Assembly (NCBI GenBank): GCA_023101725.1
Contig: JALJCO010013636.1
Location: 1 to 64,000, forward strand
Length of the DNA stretch: 64,000 nucleotides
Direction: 5' to 3'
DNA from: Atherinomorus stipes
Taxonomy: Eukaryota > Chordata > Actinopteri > Atheriniformes > Atherinidae
Shown here: positions 35,102 through 45,480 of the stretch, piece by piece
How positions within the stretch are numbered: position 1 is the first letter of the stretch
How the letters are laid out: each line of letters opens with the position of its first letter
Program-made: the position numbers and the translations under genes
Notes under the pieces: model-generated
Seen by the model: the letters and a program-made list of their open reading frames with translations, nothing else
Told to the model about the DNA's origin: nothing
The model's database searches: none

Positions 35102-35129
35102 GTGCAGTAATAGTGCACTATTACTGCAC
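35102..35129. repeat. Perfect 28-bp palindrome
   Basis: GTGCAGTAATAG, centre TGCA, then CTATTACTGCAC: every base pairs with its mirror, with no spacer. Confidence 0.95.
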
Positions 35130-36171
35130 CACTTCTGGCAGAAAAAGACGGAACTTTTTCATGCCTGCATCTGTACTGTAGAGTGCTGCTTCCATATGCA
35201 GCAACAGACCATGTTCACATGACACAAGGAAAGAACTATACATAATATAGTACCAGTCAAAACTCTAGATACACTTACCCAATAAATCTAAAGCGTATCT
35301 ATCCCAATGTAGGACAGCAGGTTGTAAAACTATGCCCAGCTCAGATGAAAGATGAAAGTTGCACTGAAAACGTCCATTGTCAGTGTGCAGCTCCTGAAAT
35401 AAATGGTGAAACTCATCAAACTCAGAATGCCTCTGAACAATCTGATTAATCTAGACATGGCGCAGAGACGCTCAGCGACATTGTTCTCTGCCCTTGCAGC
35501 AAATAAAGCCTAGCCACTTGCTCAATTTCATCCACCACTGTACAGACACATGCAAAGGAAAACATCTGGGTCTAGCACATATGATGAGCATTTTTAGGTG
35601 TCTAGAGTGTTTCCGTCTCTGAATGTCAAGTATCAGGACCAGAGTCCAACTTTGGACATTAGGTGCATTTTTGACTCCAAAATCACATTTGGTCTGAATG
35701 CACTGTATGCATACAGTTGGTGTTTGGCAGGGGAACCACTGATAATGCTGAGTTAGCCAGAAGCTGTACAGATAATAAACAGGAAAATATTTAACATTTT
35801 CATAAAATGACAGAAAATGAACACATTCCTATTTCTGATACCTCCATGTGACCTTCTACATGTATAATCTAATTTCCTGAGGTTTGCTGAGACTGTCTTC
35901 CCCAAATTGTGCTGGAGTGCCATGTCAGATACTTGCAGATATTCATGATGATTCAGATATCCATGGCAGATATTTACATGCAAAAATATGTAGCCTTCAG
36001 TTGTCGTGAGTTCAGTTGCATGTGACTGGTAAAAATAACATCTTAACTGTGACAGAATGTATTTTGGCCCTAACCATAATCATTTCCTACCGTATTTTAG
36101 ACCCTAACTAAGTGCTATAAATGCTTTAAGTGTTTTCTATGAAATTACATAATTAGTTGTGATGTGCATCC
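35130..36171. other. Unannotated stretch
   Basis: No gene or repeat was recognised. Confidence 0.4.
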
Positions 36172-36600
36172 TTGGGTCTACCTCACAAATCCCTCCATAA
36201 ACTTCAACTGGTCCAGAATTCTGCTGCCCACAGAGTCACTAAAACCCCTTCCTCTCACCACATCAGTCCTGTTCTACAACAGCTTTACTGGCTCCCCATG
36301 AATTCCCAACTCACCTTTAAAATCCTTCTTTTTACTTTTAAGGCCAGTCACAATCTCACTCCTCTGTACGTGTTTGCTTTGGTTCACCCTGCCATCCCCT
36401 CCCGTTCCCTCAGATCCCCTTCCTCTCTCCATCTCACTGTCCCATGCCCTCGCCTTGTTACCATGGGGACCAGGACTTTTAGCTGCTCTGCTCCCAAACC
36501 CTGGAACTCACTTCCCCCTGACGTCCATAGTATTGACTCCGAAACTTACTAGCATTTTAATAGCATCTCTTGTTGTCTAAAAATCAACATATTTCAGCTA
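36172..36600 (+). pseudogene. L2-type LINE ORF2 C-terminal fragment
   Basis: This is the end of the ORF2 protein of an L2/CR1-group LINE. It reads LGLPHKSLHKLQLVQNSAAH, then SHHISPVLQQLYWLPMNSQL, TFKILLFTFKASHNLTPLYV, PSRSLRSPSSLHLTVPCPRL, and APKPWNSLPPDVHSIDSETY, matching the family order of QLVQNSAAR, HI.PVL..LHWLPV..RI.FKI and APRLWNSLP. About 126 codons remain open from 36172 to a stop at 36550-36552. The reverse-transcriptase core is missing upstream, as expected for a 5'-truncated insertion. It is not a host gene. Confidence 0.87.
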
Positions 36601-37250
36601 CTGTAAGTGTTTTCACATCACTGACAGAACATAAGTCTGTCTCAGTTTCAGTGCACATAAAAGTCAGTAGTTGAAAGCTCTGCACTTAAAGGCTCCATCT
36701 GACCACCCCTCCTTCTGTCTTATAGGGACTATGAGGTCGTAAAATGATGCTTGACAATTACATCTGCTATGGTTACATGAGGCATATTTTCCCTCATGCT
36801 GCCTTTATGGGTGGTACAGTATATAGTGCAGTGGGTTTTCTTTATCCACAACCCCCAAGACAACATTGTGTGCACAAAAACTTCAATTGCTGATTTCACA
36901 GATTAATCTCTTGACAGCCAAATAAATATCCAGAATTGAAGCAACAAACACAGGCTATGTTTTCTTCTTCTTCCTCTTTTCAACCCCCTGAAATTATCTC
37001 GGGACCCCCAGGGGGATCCCAACCACCAGTTTAAGAACCCCTGGTACATTTTGGGTCATATCTAAAAAAAATGACAAGAGATGTGACCATTTCAGTTAGA
37101 GGAATTGTTGAATGTGATCTTTTGTTCACACATTTACAGCTGAGTTACTCGAACATTCACAGTGTTAAAATTTGTTATCATGCTTGAATTCACATCAGTC
37201 ATCATTAAATTCATTCATTTGACATCGTGGATTTTACACAAGCGTCAACC
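36601..37250. other. Unannotated stretch
   Basis: No gene. ATCTCGGGACCCCCAGGGGG ATCCC near 36997-37021 resembles a fragment of another common fish repeat, but is too short to assign. Confidence 0.35.
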
Positions 37251-37975
37251 TCCGGAGGCCCAAATGAGTCTACCTGGAAGAAGTCATTTTTTGTAGTTCT
37301 CCCTTGATCCACTAGGGGCTGGCTGCAAAACAGAGCAAATCCCCGAAAACTCCCATGTTAAAAACACCAACTTCACAGCAGAAATAAACATGTTTACAGC
37401 CAGGTACAAAAAATCATTTTAGGTTTAATAGGTCAAGTTTATCTTCATGTCAACTGTAAGGGGGGTGATTTTTTTTTTTTATAACTCATGTGGTTGGATG
37501 TTATTTAATCTTGAAATTACTCATATTATGGGTGTGTCCTTTTGACTGACATGCGGCAGACAGGAAGCCCGGCCTGCTGACCGGTGGCTCCTTGTTTGCT
37601 CTCAGTAAGGTCTCAGTTTGTAGCAGAGTCTCACAATGGCGGTTTTTAGTCAGATAATACCAAGTCTAAGTGTGTCTTACCTTTACCCCGCCACTTAGGG
37701 GGCTAATCTTCGTTAGCTTCTCCTAGTTTCGAGTTAGCTCCGTTAGCGTTTAGCCCAGAGTATGTCAGCTGTCAATCATTTGCCTCTCGGCTCGGAGCTG
37801 CCTTGCCTTCACCCATTTTAGTATTTTCCAGGAGTGACGACACACATGATACGGCAAGATGGCAACAGTGGGACACGCCCAGCTGGCTTCACTTTTAGCT
37901 CTTCAGAAACCAACGGGTCACGTAGAGGAAGGTTCATCCCTCGCTTTTAGTGGTCTATGGGTCTATGATTGTACA
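37251..37975. repeat. Interspersed repeat, longer copy (same family as 8721-8960)
   Basis: The left part shares GATCCACTAGGGGCTGGCT, CATGTTAAAAA, TCACAGCAGAAATAAACA and AACTGTAAGGGGGGTGATTT with the copy at 8.7 kb. The right part contains GCGTTAGC/GAGTTAGC words, CACAATGGCGG, CAAGATGGCAACAGTGGGAC and TTCAGAAACCAACGGGTCAC, ending near TTTTAGTGGTCTATGGGTCT. Such ends (..AGAAACCAA.GGGT.ACGT.. and ..AGTCTATGG) occur widely in fish genomes. No coding capacity; probably a non-autonomous DNA element. Confidence 0.6.
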
Positions 37976-39594
37976 ACATTGTTTCCTTGTACGGCGTGAA
38001 TGTATTTGGACATAAAACAAAACCAGGTTGCAACATTTAACCATTTAACTTCCAGAAACAATGACAGGTTGATGATTCTAAAAAGTTACAAAAAGTTTTT
38101 CTTTTTTTGTCTTTTTTTTTTTTTTTTGCTGTTTTGTTCTTTTAATTTTCCATCCTTTTTGTTTTTGTTTAAAACAACCATGGGCAAAAAAAAGTGTCCA
38201 CATTATTTAGAAACATTGATAATAGTATAAGACCTGAAGGCATTTTGCCTTTCAAAGTCTCGACTGATGAGCCAAAAAGTTTACAGTTCCTATTTAAAAA
38301 TACAAAGAAAACTTCATTATAGGATCATTCTCATTTGCATAATGTTTCCAGGAGGGACCCGTGCTGTAGGTTCGTAATGCTGCTACCACCACTGATTATC
38401 ATAATTTCAATGGGCCACACAATATTAAATGTAAATTGATTGCCAAAGTGAACACTTAATTCAATAAAATGTAATTTCCCTCATGTTTTATTCAATACCA
38501 ATGTATAATCAATCAAATTTCCGTCAATTTATTACAGTATGAAGCAACAACACACAATGTCAAGATTAAATAAGATAATGATTGGAAAAGCTGTGCTAAA
38601 ACTTTGATTTCACGTAAATTTGCATTGACAAGAATTAGCATATTTAATTGTACACTCCTTTACCTTATCTGATCATCAAAAACACCCCCTCGCTTTTCTC
38701 TTACTGATTTTGGTCTGTGTTGCCTGGGGCTACTTTAGGTCTTAAAGCCAAGCTATATACTGGAGGAGCCAAGGGCCACGGGCTGCCCTGTATGGGGCCT
38801 CAGGGTTTATGGCTATAGGCAAAAGCAGACACAGGGCAAGAGAAGACCACAGGGTATGGCTCCTGCATTAATTACACAGTAGGGGGTTAAGGAATTGCTT
38901 TTAGAGAGAAAAGGAGTCTGCAATGATTGCCTTGAAATCCTCTAATGTGGGCCTGTTGAGATTTCTCTGTTTTGTGGAGGTTGAGCAGCTCCATGCCTTC
39001 CACCATGTAACACAGGCTGCGCTGGGTATATTGTAATGTGTGTGTCAGGATTTTAATGCATTTTACTTGTTCTTGTATGAGAGTCGAAAAGACATGCTTT
39101 GTGGACTCTCATAGCCGTAGATTGGCACATAGATAAAGAGAATGAGAACTAGAAAGCACACATGCATGTGCAAACAAGCGCAAAACAATGGAATAAAAAT
39201 AGAAGTGGTGCTACATGATAAAATGCAGTTTTATGCTAATTCTGGACTACACTTTTTACACTGTATATTTCAAGTTGTAGGGAAGCTTTTTTTAAACTTT
39301 TGTCAGAAAACTTTTTATTAAAAAGTACATTTAAACTTACAGGTTAAAAGTTTACAGTTTCTTTAAAATGAACATTGTACACATCACATTGTTACTCCTA
39401 ACTCCTCATATGCTGACACTGAGGAGCTCTTTCCATAACATTTAGCTTTATATTTTTACATGCAGGGCAGTGACCGCAAGACTTGAGGAAGGATCTCTTG
39501 ATTGGAAAATAAATGCTGAGGGAGAAGGTTATTGACATATTTATTCTATATTCATTTTAAGTTCCCAGTCACTATTTGTAAACTACTTTGCTCA
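37976..39594. other. Unannotated stretch
   Basis: No gene. A T-rich run lies at 38100-38127. The part at 38700-39060 is unique-looking. Confidence 0.4.
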
Positions 39595-40275
39595 TTAAGA
39601 GGTTTACAAAAGCATAGTTTGTGTGAATGTTTTTAAAAAGAGGCTCAAAACATGCTTTTTTAGCTGAGCTTTTTCCTAAATTGTTGTTTTGATTTGTTTA
39701 TTTAATTCTCTTTTATTAGTATTCTTTTTTTTTTTTTTTACTTAATCTTTTAATCATGCATTTATTAAGTAAATGCCTATATTTGTAACTGTTTAAGTTC
39801 TGTTTTTAATGTTTTTGTTTCATGAATTGCTTTATCCATCTTGTCATACTTGTGACTCATAATTGTTCTTCTTGCCTTTAGGTTTTTTTTTTATGTTCTA
39901 CTTTTAACTCCAGTGTTTTCCTCATGGGAACTTTCCACGCCGGGAGCCTTGCTTGCATTGTCTGCAGGGTCGTTGCCATGGGGATCGCTCTCATCTGGGT
40001 GGCTGGGTGGATTCTCCACTGCAACTATATGGTTGTGGTGTGGACTTTGGCATGCCCAGATCTGGGTGGTTCTGTGGTGACGGCCTCTGTGGTTACAATG
40101 GCTCCTGGTGTGGATTAGTTCCACAATATTGTTCCCTCACAGCAGTGTCACACCAGGCTATGTTTTTATATTTTTATAGAATAGACTGTTAATGCAAATG
40201 TTTTTATAATGTAAGTCATTTGTGCTGCTCATGTATGAAAAGTGCTTTATGAATAAATATTATAAATTGAATTCT
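39595..40275 (+). mobile_element. L2-like LINE last codons and 3' region
   Basis: Bases 39629-39670 read NVFKKRLKTCFFS, matching the end of L2-type ORF2 (TFKKRLKTHLF). The 3' end is GTATGAAAAGTGCTTTATGA followed by ATAAATATTATAAATTGAATTC, the usual L2 terminus (AAAAGTGCT.TATAAATAAA..TTGAATTG). A GC-richer segment at about 39910-40140 in the middle is not typical of the tail and may be a separate insertion; I do not recognise it. Confidence 0.65.
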
Positions 40276-41447
40276 GAATTGAATTGTTTGCTATTTTACC
40301 ATTTAAATCTAGTTGCCACCAATCAGATTAAACTCTTTTGCAACAAGCTTCTCTTCAATGTTTTTCATCTGATGGTTCTCAAAGGGAACCTGTGTGTTAT
40401 AAAGTCCTGATCAAGTGTTCCTGACCAAGCGTTCACTTGTGACAAGTTAGCAGTGAGAATAAGAGAGTGTAAAATTCATAACTAACTTCTCCTTATTGTC
40501 TTTTTTTGTTCTCTTTCTATGCTGCCCTTCAATCACCTGTCTTATCTGATGCCTGACAGGTAAGCACTTGTTTTATTTCTTCAACTGCTTTGACCTTAAT
40601 GCACCAGCAATAAGATTAATATTGGAGCCAGCATGTTTCACGTTCGGTCCATCATGTAAAGGTGACACATCATCTCTTTTGTCACAAGCAGATGAAATTA
40701 TTTGAGGTTTTAATGAAACATCTGACAAACTTTGGTCAAAATAACACAGATACACTGCAGCATTCCTTGTATTGATTTACTCTACTATTCAACTGAATTA
40801 TTTGAGGAAACTGGATTGACCCATGACGCAACTCCACCCCCGCTCTTCGGGGTCTGCTTCTGTTGAGATCTGAGAGATCAATATTACTTAGTAATTCTTG
40901 AAACACATTATTACAATGTAAGCGAGCATACAGTAAAACAACTGAGAGCTCAGACTACACCAACTAAAATATACTCTCAAATACTCAAATTAACCTCATC
41001 TAAAGTTAAACCATGGCTGGTTTGTAAGCTATATATCTTTCTTTTTGTCAATGCCTTGTAGGTTTGAGCCAGGTTAACAGGCCCAGGTTAATATATATCA
41101 CTGGATGCATATACATAACATTCTGGATGTTAGTGACAACAATGACAACTTCACAACTTGTAATTCTCCCTTTACATATCAGCTCCACAAAATCTGGATT
41201 TCCCTGCTGCCCCATTCCCCTGTTTAAAGTTTTCTTTTATTTTTAAGTTTTATATTAGTTTTATTTTATTTTTTGGTTTCTATATTATAAAATGCTGATT
41301 ATTTGGCAAATAGTTTTTTGTGTCTCATACATATTAAGCGATGATTATGATACATAATCTTCTCCATTAGACACAGTAACAGTTCGGTTTTGGTTTGACC
41401 CAAGTTTGGTTTTACCCTGTGTGATATGGATCAAATTTGGTGGTGAA
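40276..41447. other. Unannotated stretch
   Basis: No gene or repeat was recognised. Confidence 0.4.
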
Positions 41448-41575
41448 AATGTTATTTATCAAATGTTTTTCCCCCAAAGTGACATACAATAGAGAACACA
41501 CTGCTGGGGTTTCAAACCAACAACCATCCAACCAAGAGACAACCATTTTACCTCCTGAGCTGAAGCCACGCCACA
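41448..41575 (-). repeat. tRNA-derived SINE, minus strand
   Basis: Read on the minus strand: GTGGCTTCAGCTCAGGAGGT (A-box-like CAGCTCAGGAGG, about 41562-41551), TTGTCTCTTGGTTGGATGG, then the B-box-like GGTTTGAAACCCC (41518-41506), and a 3' end GTCACTTTGGGGGAAAAACA/TTTGATAAATAAC. This is the structure of the fish SINE with a TAGCTCAGGAGGTAGAGCGG head and a CTTTGGATAAAAGCGTCTGCTAAAT tail, moderately mutated. It cannot fold as a normal tRNA and is not a tRNA gene. Confidence 0.68.
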
Positions 41576-43869
41576 TACGTAGTGTAGTCCCACACTTCTT
41601 TATGCAAGACTTAAGCTATGCAAGTCTCTGTGAAGGGCTTCTTCATACAAAAGCCTGGCGATTCGGGTGTCTGGCAGCAAGCTGTCTTTGGCAAACTTAG
41701 AAGGAGCAACAAGCTGAATATTGATTTCAAATGAAAAATAAAGCAGATTTCAGATGAGTTCCACAAGGTTGCTTGTTCACAGAGAAAGCGAGTAATAGAT
41801 ATGCAAAGTACATCCCTATGCACAGTGCAGCACAGCAGAAAACATTTCAGCAGAGCTTGCATACTTGCATTTGTTTGAAGATATGAAGGCTATTGTTTTT
41901 CCCCTGGAGGAATTTAGCTTGGTGGAGGAGGACATTTTTGTGAATTGTTTTCTATTTGCGGAGGTTGCAAAAGACGTGTAATGAATCTGTTTATGAGCCT
42001 ATACATGAAAGAAACATCAGAAATTGGCTATTTGATGACAGGAATTTAAGGATTTCTAAAATTCTGATGAAAGGAAATCACATCTATGGTACCATGACAG
42101 CATGTCACAAAAAGATTAGAGTTTAATCCGTAGAACAAAAATACAGCAATCCAGCTGCCTCTTGAACCTGACACAATTTTTTTTTTTCAGTACCTGTATT
42201 GATTTGGGTTTGCTAATCGTAATATGATCCACTTTGTGTACCAACAAGTCTGGAGAAGCCATTACCTTAAATTACTTATCAGAGTTTCATCTTGTCAAAC
42301 TGCGCACAATTGGCTGCGCTCTCTGAGAGTCATGTGATGAGGAGGCCAAATATTGACTTAGCCACAACCTCAGAGGGCAGCTTAGGCTGAAACCTTCCGA
42401 CTGCTGCTTCAACGTGCCTTAAATCAGCTGTAAAATGCAGATGATAACTGCATTCCTTCCCTCGAACCACCGAGATCAGAGAGCACATGTTGGCGTGGTA
42501 TATTTACTGTAGGTGCATGTGTGTGGGGGATGGGGTTTTGGCCCCTGCTGTCACAGATGTTTCATTAATTTGGATACAGCGGTGGAGGAAGTACTCAGGC
42601 ATCATCAAAATGAATAAACAGACAAAAAATTATTTTAGTATAAGTACATTTGCACAAAAGATAAGTCATTGTTTTTAATTATTCTTAAAATACTAAATGC
42701 AAGACTGCTTGCTGAATATATTGACTAATGCAGTGGTTCATACAGTAATAACATTTTGTGTGCTGACTGTGTTTATATTTTAACAAATCAATTGTATGAG
42801 CTGTACCATTTATTGTGGTTCTGGTAACACTGGTGAAATTTCATATCAGTTATTTGACAGGTTATTGTTCTTATTGTGTTCATCCTCTATGACATAGTTC
42901 ACACTTGAGTCATGATTCAGTGAATCAGAAAACAGTTTTTGTTAAGGGTTACCTGTACAACTAACAAAATAACAAAGAAGACGAACATCCACTTTGGGTG
43001 TTTTATTGCTGCTGATAATTGCAGCTGCAGTTGTGCCACACTCTTGTTAAAGGAAGGTCTAACATTACCTGCCTGCTGTGATTGGCTGGATGTGATGGAC
43101 CTCCCCTCTCGTTATTGATCATGTAAATGTTTTCAAGACAAAGCAGAATGTATTTTCTCATTCTGACCACCAGATTACACTTTATCTTGCTTATTATTTG
43201 GCTACTACCAAAGCACAGAAAGAAACTTCACACAATATTTCATTTTTACCTTTTAGGTACTCATTCAAATACTTGGACATTGAAATTTTAGCCACAGAGA
43301 AGATCGTTATTGTGACATTGGAGGATATATTATAAGACTTTAAAGCATTCTTACATTTTTTTCTTAAATAATGATAATTTTAAAAAAGAATTAGTAAGTG
43401 GTCATTGCTGATAGTTTCTTCTCATTTTTATCTTGAAAAGCTGTCTCAATGAAGTATTTGAGATGAAGTCTTGAGTGGTTGTTCTATGATTTCAATAGCT
43501 TCCGGAAGCATTTTCTTTGTCCAATAAAATGACCAAATAAGGTACCTTGCCTGATAAAGGTTAATTATTTTATTGTCCTGTCATGGCTTCCACTGAAAAT
43601 AGTAGTTAATCTACAAACAGTATTGTAAAGTTGCAGGTGTTGTGTAACAACATGTTAGATACAATTTTTTGTTTAGATAAGTGAACACTGAACAGACTAC
43701 TTAGGTAATGATATGAAGGGCGAGGATCAGAAACACGAAACGTCTGGCTTACAGTAGCGGTCATAAGAAATATTGGATGATCCATTCAATTCAGTGGAAT
43801 TTTCTGCAACATTCTGAGGAACTATAAAATCAATCAAAATAAGACAAGTGAACAATAAATCCTGCAGTG
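41576..43869. other. Mostly unannotated
   Basis: CAGCGGTGGAGGAAGTACTC at about 42578-42597 resembles the start of a common fish repeat (CAGTGGTGGAAGAAGTACTCA), with TATAAGTACATTTGCAC shortly after. Its right end was not found. Nothing else was recognised. Confidence 0.4.
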
Positions 43870-44075
43870 TGACTATAATGCATATCGCAACATGCATTGT
43901 AGAAATATACTGTAGTGAAGTAGGTACTACATGGTAGATATTTGCTTTATATTATAGTCAAGTATTGTCCAAAGTATCTACAACTAAATTAAGTACAGAT
44001 ACATGACAAACATACTTAAGCAGGGTAATGAAGTAGTTGTACTTCATTACTGTTAAATTTCACCAACCGATACAA
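43870..44075 (-). repeat. Fragment of a common fish repeat rich in AAGTAC words
   Basis: Inverse reading gives GGTTGGTGAAATTTAACAGT, AATGAAGTACAACTACTTCA, then CTTTGGACAATACTTGACTA and CACTACAGTATATTTC, in the order of the repeat that opens GGTGGAATGTAACGAAGTACATT. Diverged; ends approximate. Confidence 0.45.
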
Positions 44076-45059
44076 AACACCTATGAAGGGTTTAACACAA
44101 TAATTCAGAAATTCTATGACCAAGCTGCTGATAGTACCAATCCTAAAATATTCATTGGCATCCTGTACTTTACCATCAACAGCAGACTTGTGAACAGGAG
44201 ACTAACACAGTAACTGATTATTAAAGAAACAAATGATATGTTGATATTGAAATGCGAAGAAGATAGCACACCGAGCTAACATCTGATCTGTATGATAATC
44301 TATGTCACACCCATGGTATCTCATCCCAGATGGAAACAAGCCTATAAATTTAACAATAAAAACAAAACAGCCCTTTTTCATGCATGTGTTTCATGTGTAA
44401 ATGTTAGTGCCAAAAACAACTGGAAAAGTACTTCAGTAGGGGGTAGTTCAGTGTACACACCATCACACTGTGAGAATGATAGCTCATAAATAGCCCCTTT
44501 TTTCTTTGCAGTGCGGTTTACTTTAAGTTTGATGATAATCAATAACTCAGCTGGGACAGGACTAAGTCCAGTATTCTTTTCTATGCCCCTTAAACATTCT
44601 TCTCCATTCCTCCACCCACAGCTTGTTTCTTTCATTCAGAGCTCTGTCTTTGATTTTTGTGCAGGGCAGCAACATGACACATCAGCTGCCAGTGTATTGT
44701 CGAGATCACTCTGTCACACGAGAGACGTCTGGCTTGTTTGTTGCCGCTGCTCTGCTGAGACAGGCTGGTAGAATGGTCCGCCTGCTTGGCTCCCATCTCA
44801 CACTCCGAACTAGAGCAGTCTTCCCACATAAATTGAAGCCCCTCACCATGAGGCTGTCTCTGCAAAATACGGCCACACTGCCTCACAGCCTGTGATTTAT
44901 CAGGGTCAGCCTCCCACGGCTTAGAGCCATGCAGGAGGACCGGGGTGTAATCCTGCTCTTACCCATCCCACCTCATTCAAGAACCAAGCTTCCATGCTTA
45001 CACACGGACTTGCACACCAAGCTAATATTTTTCTCTAAATAAGGGCAACTAAGATATTT
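44076..45059. other. Unannotated stretch
   Basis: Overlapping frames on both strands at 44500-44900 carry no recognisable domain; high-complexity sequence. Confidence 0.4.
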
Positions 45060-45480
45060 GTAGAAATAGTAAGTTTATTTTTTTAAAGCGCTTTTTTACA
45101 GATAAAAATCACAAAATGTTGTACATAAAAGGGTTAAATGGTACATCAAAATGACATAGCTAATATATTAAAAGGAAAGATAATAGAAAACAAATAAAAT
45201 GATGAATCCCAGTCAGTCAATCTCAATCATAACAACCAAAAGCTTTCCTAAATAAATATGTCTTCAGCTGCTTTTTAAAAGATTCCACACAGTCAACCAG
45301 ACGGAGGAACAGGGGAAAGTCATTCCAGAGTCTAGGGGCTACAGTCTTGAAAGCCTGGTCCCCCTGGGTTTTAAAACGGGTCTTTTGGACCTTCAGAAGA
45401 GTCTGGCCTGAAGAGCAAAGGGTGCACCCTGGAATATACGGAAACAGCAAATCAAGAATATACCCGGGGGCTGACCATGA
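45060..45480 (-). pseudogene. L2-type LINE ORF2 C-terminal fragment, minus strand
   Basis: Read right to left, 45390-45223 encodes KTRFKTQGDQAFKTVAPRLW, NDFPLFLRLVDCVESFKKQL and KTYLFRKAFGCYD, which is the end of an L2-group ORF2 (GDRAF...APRLWNSLP..LR..DS...FKK.LKTHLFR.AF). The 3' region continues left to AAAAAAGCGCTTTAAAAAAA and TAAACTTAC near 45070. Only about 60-75 codons remain. 5'-truncated insertion, no host role. Confidence 0.85.

Noticed and set aside
41448..41575. A tRNA gene on the minus strand
   Set aside because: Box-like motifs exist, but the arms do not pair as a cloverleaf and a SINE-type tail follows.
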